From DATIGJ01 sp035644155 (GTDB lineage Bacteria; Patescibacteriota; Microgenomatia; Levybacterales; UBA12049): a stretch of 35,940 nucleotides of DNA. The notes beneath the pieces are model-generated. The model searched no databases and had not been told where the DNA came from. It was given only the letters and a program-made list of their open reading frames with translations. The stretch covers positions 1 through 35,940 of the forward strand of contig DASQPC010000064.1 in assembly GCA_035644155.1 (NCBI GenBank), given 5' to 3'. This document shows, piece by piece, positions 16,221-22,925 of the stretch (within the stretch, counting starts at the first letter, position 1; every line of letters begins with the position of its first letter). The translations under genes and the position numbers were made by a program.

Positions 16221-16691
16221 ATGAACATGAATGATAAAAAGGTATATCTAACACAACAAGGACTTCTCGATCTTCAAAAAGAATATGATGAGCTTGTCAA
16301 AGTAAAACGTCCTGATGTTGTTGCTCGTCTAGCAGCAGCACGAGAAATGGGTGATCTTGCAGAAAATGCTGAATATACAGCAGCACGAGAAGAGCTGGCA
16401 TTTATGGATGGAAGAATTGAAGAGCTTGAAATGCTTCTTAAGCAAGCCGTTGTTATTGAAGATCACCACGGTGATAAGATGGTAAGTCTTGGTTCTCAAG
16501 TAACACTTAAAGTTAATGGTAAGAAAGAAATTTTTACCTTGGTCGGTGAATGGGAAGCAGATCCACAAGAGAAAAAAATCTCTCATGAGTCGCCACTTGG
16601 TAAAGCACTTATGGGGAAAAGTGTTGGCGATGATTTTGAAGTTGAAGCACCAGCTGGAAAAATGACCTATACTGTTGTCTCAATTGGCTGA
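16221..16691 (+). CDS. greA: transcription elongation factor GreA
   Basis: GreA rescues backtracked RNA polymerase by stimulating cleavage of the transcript 3' end. Its 156 residues match the family. The N-terminal coiled coil (residues 1-75) has YLTQQGLLDLQKEYDELVKV and GDLAENAEYTAAREELAFMD, including the acidic tip D/E residues that reach the polymerase active site. The C-terminal FKBP-like domain has VSLGSQVTLKVNGKKE, SPLGKALMGKSVGDDFEVEAP and ends TYTVVSIG. Two starts are possible (16221 or 16227); neither has an accessible ribosome-binding site. Its leader contains a terminator-like hairpin, so expression may be set by premature termination. Confidence 0.96.
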   Translation: MNMNDKKVYLTQQGLLDLQKEYDELVKVKRPDVVARLAAAREMGDLAENAEYTAAREELAFMDGRIEELEMLLKQAVVIEDHHGDKMVSLGSQVTLKVNGKKEIFTLVGEWEADPQEKKISHESPLGKALMGKSVGDDFEVEAPAGKMTYTVVSIG

Positions 16692-16719
16692 CATCTATTC
16701 ATCTTTTTCACTAAACATT

Positions 16720-17745
16720 ATGACACAGGATTCTAGCTATATGCTTGCCGTTCTTAAAGAAAAACCCGCTCCAGGTGTGACTATCAAACAAGTCCCTCTT
16801 CCAAAACCAAAAAAAGATGAAGTCCTCGTCAAAGTCGTTTATTCCTCAATTTGCGGAACAGATATTGCAATTTATGACTGGACATCATGGGCAGCAGGGC
16901 ATATCAAGCCACCACAAGTCATGGGACATGAGATGGTTGGAGAAATTATTGAAATCAACACCAAAGAAAAAACCAATTTACAACCAGGTGATCTTGTTTC
17001 TTCAGAAACACATATCTTTTGCCAAAATTGCTATCAATGTAGCATTAAAAATTATCATATTTGTGAAAATATGCAGCTTTTTGGTATTGGGCGCGATGGA
17101 GCATTTGCACAGTACGCAACGATCCCTCTTCGGACAACATGGAAGAATGAACCCACCATTCCAGTTGAGGCAATGAGTGTGCAGGAACCACTTGGGAATG
17201 CAGTAAATGTCGTTACCAAGGCACAAGTCAAAGATAAAAAAGTTTTGGTTATGGGTCTTGGGCCAACAGGTCTTTGTGCAGGAATGGTTGCCAAAGCGTA
17301 TGGTGCAAAAGAAGTTGTTGGTGTAAATCGTCGTGAATATCGTCGAAAACTGGCAATGCAATTAGGGTTTGATAGGGCAGTTGAGAAAATTGATGAAAAA
17401 GAATACGGGACATTTGATGCAGTTTTGGAGATGAGTGGCAATCGGATTGGTATTGAGATTGCGCTTGATGCTGCCCGTATTGCTGGAAAGATTATTGCTT
17501 TTGGTATTCCAAAAGAGAATATCACTATTGATTGGGGGAAATATCTTATCAACAAAGAGCTCTCGATCGATTCTGTTTTTGGCCGGATGATTTGGGATAC
17601 ATGGAAAGATACAACAGAGCTTCTTGTCTCTGGTAAGATTGATCTTCGAAAGATCATCACGCACCGGTTCAAACTTGCAGATTTTGAAGAAGCGATGAAA
17701 GTAATGAAGAGTGGCGAGTGTGGAAAAATTTTACTAGAACCGTAA
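16720..17745 (+). CDS. tdh: L-threonine 3-dehydrogenase (zinc-dependent MDR family)
   Basis: Oxidises L-threonine to 2-amino-3-ketobutyrate with NAD+. Residues numbered from ATG 16720: catalytic zinc ligands C45 (SSICGTDIAIYDW) and H70-E71 (MGHEMVGE); structural zinc Cys C101, C104, C107 and C115; the nucleotide fold GLGPTGLCAG near 180; and C-terminal LEMSGN, IDWGKYLINKELSIDSVFGR and ITHRFKLADFEEAMKVMKSG, all closely like E. coli Tdh. An alternative start at 16741 (MLAVLKEKP) fits the E. coli N-terminus and has AGGA ten bases upstream. The kbl gene follows after six bases, completing the pathway, which fixes the call over other alcohol dehydrogenases. Confidence 0.92.
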   Translation: MTQDSSYMLAVLKEKPAPGVTIKQVPLPKPKKDEVLVKVVYSSICGTDIAIYDWTSWAAGHIKPPQVMGHEMVGEIIEINTKEKTNLQPGDLVSSETHIFCQNCYQCSIKNYHICENMQLFGIGRDGAFAQYATIPLRTTWKNEPTIPVEAMSVQEPLGNAVNVVTKAQVKDKKVLVMGLGPTGLCAGMVAKAYGAKEVVGVNRREYRRKLAMQLGFDRAVEKIDEKEYGTFDAVLEMSGNRIGIEIALDAARIAGKIIAFGIPKENITIDWGKYLINKELSIDSVFGRMIWDTWKDTTELLVSGKIDLRKIITHRFKLADFEEAMKVMKSGECGKILLEP

Positions 17746-17751
17746 ATCCTC

Positions 17752-18954
17752 ATGAATAATATCTTAGATTTTTATAGCAAAATAGAAAAAGCTGTTAAAG
17801 GCGCAAAGTTCCCGTATGTCATCGAATCAGGAGAAGGAGCATATCTTACCATTGATGGAAAGAAAAAACTCAATTTTTGCTCAAGTCACTATCTTGGTTT
17901 GGCAGTTGATAAGAGACTACAAAAAGCAATAAGTGTAGCAACTGAGAAGTATGGCGTTGGGACAGGTTATCGAACTCTTGCAGGAACACATACATTGCAT
18001 CTCCAACTTGAAGAAGCTATTGCTAAATTTAAAGGGACAGACGCATCTGTGGTCTTCTCAAGTGCTTACATGGCCAACTGTGCAGCGATCCAAACAATTA
18101 TTGGTAAAGAAGATATTGTTATTTCCGACGAGCTGAATCATGCATCAATTATTGATGCGGTAAGACTTTCCGGTGCAAAAACAAAATTTATTTACAAACA
18201 TGCTGATACGACAGATCTTGAAGAAAAGCTCAAACAAATAGAAGAAATTAGAAAAACTCCCAAGAGCAATGGTGAGACGCCCTTAGTGCTTATTGTAACA
18301 GATGGTGTCTTTTCTATGGATGGAGATCTGGCTCCACTTCCACAAATTGTCAAACTTGCTAAAAAATATGATGCACTTACCATGGTGGATGATGCACATG
18401 GCGAAGGCGTGTTGGGAAAAGGCGGGCGAGGAATCGTTGATCATTTTAGTCTTCTTGGACAAGTTGATGTTGAAGTTGGCAGTCTCTCCAAAGCGTTTTC
18501 CGTGATGGGAGGATTCATCGCTGGGAAAAGATCACTTATTGATTTTTACAATTTCAAAGCACGACAAAGACTTTTTTCAATTGCACTCACCATTCCTGAT
18601 ACAGCAGCAGCACTAGAAGCAGTAACGATTCTGCAAGAGTCAGATATTTTGGTTAAAAAATTGTGGGACAACGTCAATTATCTACGAGATGAGTTCCAAA
18701 AGTTAGGTTTTGATATAGGCAATTCACAAACACCAATTACTCCAGTTATGCTGGGAGATGAGGAGATAGCCAGAATTTTTAGCACCAAACTTTTTGAACT
18801 TGATGTTTTTGCAACACCGATTATTTTTCCAATGGTTGGCAAAGGGAAAGCACGCATCCGTGTGATCCCTTCAGCAGCACATGAAAAGAAAGATTTTGAT
18901 TTTGGGATCAGTGCCTTCAAAAAAGTCGCGAAAGAATTAAATCTCCTTACATAA
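17752..18954 (+). CDS. kbl: glycine C-acetyltransferase (2-amino-3-ketobutyrate CoA ligase)
   Basis: PLP enzyme of the alpha-oxoamine synthase family, 400 residues. It splits 2-amino-3-ketobutyrate with CoA into glycine and acetyl-CoA. Seen are NFCSSHYLGLAVDKRL, GVGTGYRTLAGTHTLHLQLE, SDELNHASIIDAVRLS, MVDDAHGEGVLGKGGRG (H216) and the PLP lysine K247 in VGSLSKAFSVMGGFIAG. Sequence alone cannot fully exclude 8-amino-7-oxononanoate or serine palmitoyl-type synthases, but the position directly after tdh makes Kbl much the best reading. Together the two genes feed threonine carbon into glycine and acetyl-CoA. Confidence 0.9.
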   Translation: MNNILDFYSKIEKAVKGAKFPYVIESGEGAYLTIDGKKKLNFCSSHYLGLAVDKRLQKAISVATEKYGVGTGYRTLAGTHTLHLQLEEAIAKFKGTDASVVFSSAYMANCAAIQTIIGKEDIVISDELNHASIIDAVRLSGAKTKFIYKHADTTDLEEKLKQIEEIRKTPKSNGETPLVLIVTDGVFSMDGDLAPLPQIVKLAKKYDALTMVDDAHGEGVLGKGGRGIVDHFSLLGQVDVEVGSLSKAFSVMGGFIAGKRSLIDFYNFKARQRLFSIALTIPDTAAALEAVTILQESDILVKKLWDNVNYLRDEFQKLGFDIGNSQTPITPVMLGDEEIARIFSTKLFELDVFATPIIFPMVGKGKARIRVIPSAAHEKKDFDFGISAFKKVAKELNLLT

Positions 18955-18959
18955 CTCTC

Positions 18960-18968
18960 TGCTATAAT
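18960..18968 (+). promoter_or_regulatory. extended -10 of the split-barrel protein gene
   Basis: TGCTATAAT, seven bases before ATG 18976; leaderless geometry, no clear -35. Confidence 0.6.
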
Positions 18969-18975
18969 GTAACTA

Positions 18976-19443
18976 ATGCATACGAAAGCTCCTTTGTTAC
19001 AACAATTAATTAAAGATTATTTAAATGAAGCGAAGATGATGCAACTTGCGACATCCATGAATGCTCAACCATGGGTTTGTAATGTTTGGTTTGCGTCGGA
19101 TAAGAAGCTAAATATTTATTGGCTCTCCTCGGTTACCAGACGTCATTCTCATGAAGTAATAAAAAATAAAAAAGTAGCTGCAGCAATTGTACTCGCGTTA
19201 ACTCCACAAGATCCTCCCCGAGGTTTGCAATTACAAGGTACTGCAGAAGTTCTAACAGAGCAGAAAGATATTGAGAAAGCAATTTCAGTTTATGCTGGAC
19301 GGATATTTTCCAGAAAAAAAGTAGCAGAATTTATGGCACATAAAGACAGACCACATAAGTTCTATAGAATAAAACCTTCACAATTCATACTATTTGACGT
19401 TATTAATTTCCCAGATAACTCTCGGCAGGAATATACTCTTTAA
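18976..19443 (+). CDS. pyridoxamine 5'-phosphate oxidase-like split-barrel protein
   Basis: 155 residues of the FMN-binding split-barrel superfamily (COG3787/YhbP-like). Seen are MQLATSMNAQPWVCNVWFA, IYWLSSVTRRHSHEVIKNKK, VAAAIVL, LQLQGTAEVL and FYRIKPSQFILFDVINF. Members bind flavin or haem and act as small oxidoreductases; the substrate is not evident, and true PdxH substrate residues are not recognisable. It begins a new transcript from its own promoter. The VOC protein gene and murB follow at 1 and 4 bases and are probably co-transcribed. Confidence 0.82.
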   Translation: MHTKAPLLQQLIKDYLNEAKMMQLATSMNAQPWVCNVWFASDKKLNIYWLSSVTRRHSHEVIKNKKVAAAIVLALTPQDPPRGLQLQGTAEVLTEQKDIEKAISVYAGRIFSRKKVAEFMAHKDRPHKFYRIKPSQFILFDVINFPDNSRQEYTL

Positions 19444-19444
19444 T

Positions 19445-19843
19445 ATGCATTTCAAAACTCATCATGTTGCTTTTACGGTTAACAGTCTTGACGAATCAAT
19501 AAAATGGTATTGCGATACATTGGGTTTTACTTTAGTTAACCGTTTTAAGAGACCGGTTCGTGATACCGCTCTTTTAAGAAAAGATGCTGTACAAATTGAG
19601 CTTTTTGGTATCAATATCGGTCTAAAACCATTGCCAAACTATAGAAAGAATCTTCTTGAAGACTTGCAAGTTGTTGGGACAAAACATTTATGTATTGAGG
19701 TGGATGATTTAGATAAAACCGTCTCAATGCTTAAGAAAAAAGGAGTAGAGTTTGTTATTGCAATTGATCAAGCGTCTTTTGGCGGTAGCTATACTTTTTT
19801 TAAAGATTGTAATGGAATTTTGATTGAATTATATCAAGCATAA
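19445..19843 (+). CDS. VOC superfamily (glyoxalase/dioxygenase fold) protein
   Basis: 132 residues with the paired beta-alpha-beta-beta-beta modules of the vicinal oxygen chelate fold. The start HHVAFTVNSLDESIKWYCDT and GFTLVNRF form module one; THTL-type GTKHLCIEVDDLDKTVSML and FFKDCNGILIELYQ form module two. Likely metal ligands are the His in HHVAF, E in VQIELFG, H in TKHLCIEV and E in LIELYQ. The family includes glyoxalase I and antibiotic-binding proteins; the sequence does not separate these. ATG 19445 is preferred over an upstream frame extension that overlaps the preceding gene. Confidence 0.82.
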   Translation: MHFKTHHVAFTVNSLDESIKWYCDTLGFTLVNRFKRPVRDTALLRKDAVQIELFGINIGLKPLPNYRKNLLEDLQVVGTKHLCIEVDDLDKTVSMLKKKGVEFVIAIDQASFGGSYTFFKDCNGILIELYQA

Positions 19844-19847
19844 TATT

Positions 19848-20813
19848 ATGACAGTTCATAAAGATTACGATCTTTCTCAACTTCTTTGGTACAAAATTGG
19901 TGGCAAGGCAAAATATCTTCTTGCATGTTCGAATGAGGAAGATGTCAAAGAAGCAATTGCATTTATTCACGAAAATAACATCCACAAAGTTTTTGTCTGC
20001 GGTATGGGCTCAAATCTTATCTTTTCTGACAATTATTTTAACGGTGCAGTGATTCATCTTGTCAAAAAGAAAGAGAGCTCAATTGTTTTGATAAAAGATA
20101 TTTTTATTGAAGCATTTGCCGGTGAATCCTTCGGAGATGTTATTTTGTTTAGTTTGGATCATGGCTTGGTCGGTTTGGAATGGGCTGGGGGATTGCCTGG
20201 GACTCTTGGTGCTGCTGTGCGGGGCAATGTCGGAGCATTTGGTGGAGAGATAAAAGACAGATTAATTTCGGCTTCAATTTTGGATTATTCAGGACGTCAG
20301 CCAAAACTTGCCACTTTTACTAATGATCAATTCGCGTTTGTTTATCGTGGGTCTTTGGTTAAGACACACAAAAAAATGATCGTTATTTCTGCTCGATTTG
20401 CATTACACAAAGGACGTCCTGAAGAAGTCGCTGCTGCCAAACAAGTCTATCATCGCAATATCCAATTTCGAGAAGCTCGTCACCCACTTGAATACCCCAA
20501 TTGTGGATCAGTTTTTAAAAACCTTAGAGATAAAGACCAGATTGAAAAAGTGTTGCAGGTGTATCCTGATTTGAAAGAAGATGTTGAGAAGAGATGGTAT
20601 GGAAAAATTGCTGTTGCATCTCTCATTGAACGATTAGGATTAAAAGGTTATCGAGTTGGCGGTGCGCAGGTATCAGAAAAACACGCGTTATTTATTGTCA
20701 ATCGGGGTCATGCCACAGCCAAAGATGTGTTGCATGTAATTGCTGACATTCAGAAGAAATTTGAAAAAACTTTTGGGTTTCAGTTGGATCTGGAAGTTGA
20801 AGTGGTAAGATAA
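19848..20813 (+). CDS. murB: UDP-N-acetylenolpyruvoylglucosamine reductase
   Basis: MurB makes UDP-MurNAc with NADPH and FAD, the second committed step of peptidoglycan synthesis, in the cytoplasm. It has 321 residues from ATG 19848. Seen are WYKIGGKAKYLL (FAD-binding start), VCGMGSNLIFSD, GLVGLEWAGGLPGTLGAAVR and GNVGAFGGEI, FVYRGSLVK, PNCGSVFKN (catalytic Ser region) and IERLGLKGYRVGGAQVSEKH. The ALFIVN ending fits the type without the extra C-terminal loop (type II-like). Four bases separate it from the VOC gene. A downstream decayed gene converges on it three bases after the stop. Confidence 0.95.
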   Translation: MTVHKDYDLSQLLWYKIGGKAKYLLACSNEEDVKEAIAFIHENNIHKVFVCGMGSNLIFSDNYFNGAVIHLVKKKESSIVLIKDIFIEAFAGESFGDVILFSLDHGLVGLEWAGGLPGTLGAAVRGNVGAFGGEIKDRLISASILDYSGRQPKLATFTNDQFAFVYRGSLVKTHKKMIVISARFALHKGRPEEVAAAKQVYHRNIQFREARHPLEYPNCGSVFKNLRDKDQIEKVLQVYPDLKEDVEKRWYGKIAVASLIERLGLKGYRVGGAQVSEKHALFIVNRGHATAKDVLHVIADIQKKFEKTFGFQLDLEVEVVR

Positions 20814-20816
20814 AAA

Positions 20817-21129
20817 TCAGTTTTTATTATGATTTTCAGAACTTTTAAAATAGTAACCCACAACAAAACCTAAAGAAGTCCCAATTGCTCCTGATATAAC
20901 TGAGATAATATCTTTTACATTCCTATTTATTTTTCGTTTGTTTAATTTCTCCACGGAGAGAATTAATTTCATTCCTGAGGTTCGACATAGTACATCATTT
21001 ATTTCTGAGGGCAGTTTCAGCGATATCAGATAATGACGATGCTTGATCTAATAACATATTGATTGTGTCAAGATTTTTATCAAGAGCATCTTTTATATAT
21101 TTAAATTGTTGTTCCATTTTGTCTTCCAT
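20817..21129 (-). pseudogene. decayed small coiled-coil/transmembrane protein gene
   Basis: The stretch between murB and the lysA leader holds one broken small gene on the minus strand. From ATG 21129, 44 codons run in frame (MEDKMEQQFKYIKDALDKNL, then a helical region ending ETALRNK) to a TGA at 20997-20995. The same frame continues as coiled coil (MSNLRNEINSLRGEIKQTKN) to a TAG. A one-base frame change then opens the remainder: KDIISVISGAIGTSLGFVVG, then YYFKSS, a membrane-anchor segment, to TGA 20817. The intact form would be about 100 residues, coiled coil plus one transmembrane helix. Its promoter is intact. The alternative is that two short ORFs are genuinely separate. Confidence 0.6.
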
Positions 21130-21136
21130 ACACCTA

Positions 21137-21165
21137 TTTATAACAGCTTAAAATAAGAGCGTCAA
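21137..21165 (-). promoter_or_regulatory. promoter of the decayed small gene
   Basis: Minus strand TTGACG (21165-21160), a 17-base spacer, TATAAA (21142-21137) preceded by TGT; seven bases to ATG 21129. Confidence 0.65.
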
Positions 21166-21178
21166 TGAACATTGTTCA
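21166..21178. promoter_or_regulatory. inverted repeat between divergent promoters (possible operator)
   Basis: TGAAC-ATT-GTTCA, a palindrome between the -35 of the minus-strand promoter and the -35 of the lysA leader promoter. It suits a dimeric regulator, but no regulator is identified. Confidence 0.35.
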
Positions 21179-21187
21179 GGGTAATAC

Positions 21188-21216
21188 TTGTTATTTAAAA
21201 ATTCTTTTGTTAGAAT
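21188..21216 (+). promoter_or_regulatory. promoter of the lysA leader transcript
   Basis: TTGTTA (21188-21193), a 17-base spacer, TAGAAT (21211-21216) preceded by TGT. Predicted start near 21223. A perfect inverted repeat AATGATG-A-CATCATT (21214-21228) covers the -10 and the start site. Confidence 0.7.
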
Positions 21217-21228
21217 GATGACATCATT

Positions 21229-21276
21229 ATGAAAATAATAAATTTGACAAAGAAGACCAAGAAGCCTTTCTGCTGA
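21229..21276 (+). CDS. lysine-rich leader peptide upstream of lysA
   Basis: Fifteen codons, MKIINLTKKTKKPFC, then TGA at 21274-21276. Five of fifteen residues are lysine, with two Lys-Lys pairs (codons at 21250, 21253, 21259, 21262). The ATG lies about six bases after the predicted transcription start. The Lys codons overlap the protector strand of the RNA structure downstream, and the stop codon overlaps the antiterminator strand. This is the arrangement of amino-acid biosynthetic leader peptides such as those of trp and his. The encoded peptide itself probably has no function; its translation would report Lys-tRNA supply. Too short for ordinary gene callers. The call rests on position, codon content and RNA geometry, not on homology. 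Confidence 0.75.
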   Translation: MKIINLTKKTKKPFC

Positions 21277-21326
21277 GGGTTCTCTTTTGTGTAAATAATA
21301 GAGCCCCTCAAAGGAGGGGTTTTTTT
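21250..21326 (+). promoter_or_regulatory. putative lysine-responsive transcription attenuator of lysA
   Basis: Three alternative pairings. Protector 1:2, 21250-21258 with 21278-21286 (one mismatch, one G-U), or a shorter variant 21260-21266 with 21277-21283. Antiterminator 2:3, GAGGG (21275-21279) with CCCTC (21305-21309), extended by 21282-21285 with 21300-21303. Terminator 3:4, CCCCTC (21304-21309) with GAGGGG (21314-21319), loop AAAG, seven T (21320-21326). Strand 3 is shared by 2:3 and 3:4, and strand 2 by 1:2 and 2:3. A ribosome stalled on Lys codons would cover strand 1 and favour 2:3 (read-through). A ribosome at the stop codon would cover strand 2 and leave the terminator. Confidence 0.75.
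21304..21326 (+). terminator. intrinsic terminator in the lysA leader
   Basis: Six-bp GC-rich stem CCCCTC/GAGGGG, tetraloop AAAG, seven T. It lies 62 bases before lysA on the same strand, so it would stop transcription before lysA unless countered. Confidence 0.9.
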
Positions 21327-21330
21327 GTGG

Positions 21331-21357
21331 GATTGGACAGGAAAATTTTGTCCAATC
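21331..21357 (+). promoter_or_regulatory. second leader hairpin before lysA
   Basis: Perfect 9-bp inverted repeat GATTGGACA / TGTCCAATC with a 9-base loop, starting four bases after the terminator T-run and ending 30 bases before ATG 21388. There is no T-run after it, so it is not a terminator. It may structure the lysA 5' leader or stabilise a processed 5' end. Confidence 0.55.
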
Positions 21358-21387
21358 ATAGTAAGCGTCAGCTTAGCTAAAGAAAAT

Positions 21388-22605
21388 ATGTTAAAAAATT
21401 TTACTGTAAACAAAAACAAATTATTTATTGGGGAAATAGATGCTGAAGCATTGGTCAAAAAGTATGGTTCACCACTCTATGTCTACGATGCAGAGATTGT
21501 CAAAAGACAATATGCAGAGTTAGTAAATAATATTTCTTATCCCAAATTAAAAATTCACTATGCTGCAAAAGCCAATGCCAATGCTGAAATTTTCAACCTT
21601 TTAAAAAAAGAAGGTGCAGGTATTGAAACGGTAAGTATTGGAGAAGTTGAACTGGCACTTCAGGCAGGTTTTGCCCCTTCAGAAATACTCTATACCTGTA
21701 GCAATATCTCAAGAGAGGAGCAAGAGGCAGTTATGAAAAAAAATATCATCATGAATTTGGATTCTCTTACTCAAGTGCAACGATTTGGAGAGATGCGGCC
21801 AGGTGGCACTATTGCTATCCGAATTAATCAAGGAATTGGTGCGGGATTTCATAAACATACCATTACCGGGGGACCGGAAAGTAAATTTGGAATTGATAGT
21901 AGTCAATTGCCGCAAGTACAACAATTGGCACAAAAATATAAATTGAAAATTGTTGGTCTGCATCAACATATCGGTTCAAATATTCTGGATGAAGCGATTT
22001 TTATGAAAGCAATAAAAAAATTATTAGCAACAGCAAAAGATTTTTCAGATTTGGAGTTTCTTGATTTTGGTGGAGGATTTGGTGTGCCTTACAAGCCTGA
22101 AGAAAAGCCTCTCGATATGAAATCGCTTGGCAAACAAATCACAAACGAGCTAAATCGTTTTATGAAACAGTATGGAAAAGAGCTTATTGTTCGTTTTGAA
22201 CCGGGAAGATTTTTGGTTGCAGAATCTGGTGTGCTTTTGGCACAGGTAACAGAAATAAAGACAACACCCTACAAAATATTTGTTGGTATTAATTCTGGAT
22301 TTAATCAACTGATTCGTCCTGCAATGTATGGCGCGTATCAAGAAATTGTGAATGCAAGTGCTGTTGATGGAGAAAAAGAAAACGTTTCTGTTGTTGGTAA
22401 TATTTGTGAATCCGCAGATTTTTTTGCTAAGGATCGGCCACTTACACAATGTAAAGAAGGCGATGTCATTGCGATTTTGGATAGCGGAGCATATGGTTAT
22501 GCAATGAGTTCGTTGTTTAATGCGCGTTCCAAACCAGTGGAAATAGTAGTTGAAGGAAAGATATCTCGAGTAATTAGAGAAGAAAAGGGGAGGTTATATG
22601 ATTGA
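21388..22605 (+). CDS. lysA: diaminopimelate decarboxylase
   Basis: PLP enzyme that decarboxylates meso-diaminopimelate to L-lysine, the last step of the DAP pathway. It has 405 residues, fold type III (alanine racemase-like barrel plus beta domain). PLP lysine K61 lies in IHYAAKANANAEIF. Also seen are H in HQHIGSNI (about 192), GGGFGVPY (about 228, phosphate binding), EPGRFLVAESG (about 271), the dimer active-site Cys in GNICESADFFAKD (about 341) and GAYGYAMSS (about 367). Related arginine or ornithine decarboxylases have other substrate loops; CESAD and EPGR favour LysA. A reading frame extends upstream to 21325, inside the terminator T-run, so ATG 21388 is preferred. No other lysine genes are visible. 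Confidence 0.92.
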   Translation: MLKNFTVNKNKLFIGEIDAEALVKKYGSPLYVYDAEIVKRQYAELVNNISYPKLKIHYAAKANANAEIFNLLKKEGAGIETVSIGEVELALQAGFAPSEILYTCSNISREEQEAVMKKNIIMNLDSLTQVQRFGEMRPGGTIAIRINQGIGAGFHKHTITGGPESKFGIDSSQLPQVQQLAQKYKLKIVGLHQHIGSNILDEAIFMKAIKKLLATAKDFSDLEFLDFGGGFGVPYKPEEKPLDMKSLGKQITNELNRFMKQYGKELIVRFEPGRFLVAESGVLLAQVTEIKTTPYKIFVGINSGFNQLIRPAMYGAYQEIVNASAVDGEKENVSVVGNICESADFFAKDRPLTQCKEGDVIAILDSGAYGYAMSSLFNARSKPVEIVVEGKISRVIREEKGRLYD

Positions 22606-22891
22606 AAGAAGGATTATTGTACCATCTGGTATACAACAGCAATTTGAACAAACACTACCTCCTATCAAAATCTTGGCAGGAGATACAAAAACAGTGATTG
22701 TTTTTTCTGCTGAGACAGAAGGTAGTGTCGCATATGCACAAGTGACGAGAAGCGGTAAAGAACCTGTATATCTGAAAGCAATTGGAGAAGATACCGGCGC
22801 CGCATTTCGTGATTTAATAGCAAGTGGTGAAATTTTTGGTGCTGAGAGAAGAGCTTCTGCAAACGGTGGATTAACAATTTTTAAAAAATAA
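22598..22891 (+). CDS. hypothetical protein co-transcribed with lysA
   Basis: 97 residues, not recognised. The ATG lies inside the end of lysA (eight-base overlap), so it is translated with lysA. It looks soluble with no transmembrane segment. The sequence alternates short strands and helices (TKTVIVFSAETEGSVAYAQV, RSGKEPVYLKAIGEDTGAAF) and ends GGLTIFKK. There are no cysteines and no obvious catalytic motif. Position suggests a link to lysine or DAP metabolism or to the LysRS that follows after 34 bases from its own promoter, but this is context only. Confidence 0.7.
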   Translation: MIERRIIVPSGIQQQFEQTLPPIKILAGDTKTVIVFSAETEGSVAYAQVTRSGKEPVYLKAIGEDTGAAFRDLIASGEIFGAERRASANGGLTIFKK

Positions 22892-22912
22892 AAAAAACTT
22901 TTTCAAACGATG

Positions 22913-22918
22913 TATAAT
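22913..22918 (+). promoter_or_regulatory. -10 box of lysS
   Basis: Perfect TATAAT, seven bases before ATG 22926, so leaderless geometry. It gives LysRS expression independent of the lysA attenuator. Confidence 0.55.
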
Positions 22919-22925
22919 ACAAGAT

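Noticed and set aside
17055..17753. Long minus-strand frame of 232 codons opposite tdh
   Set aside because: It is antisense to a well-supported tdh gene, has no family motifs, and its composition mirrors the sense strand.
21325..21387. Longer N-terminus for LysA starting at 21325
   Set aside because: This start falls in the terminator T-run and adds residues unlike the family; ATG 21388 gives a normal N-terminus.
21229..21390. Lysine riboswitch or T-box upstream of lysA
   Set aside because: The leader up to the terminator is only about 100 nt and lacks the five-helix lysine riboswitch core. I see no T-box sequence (TGGNACCGCG-like) and no specifier loop. The Lys-codon leader fits better.
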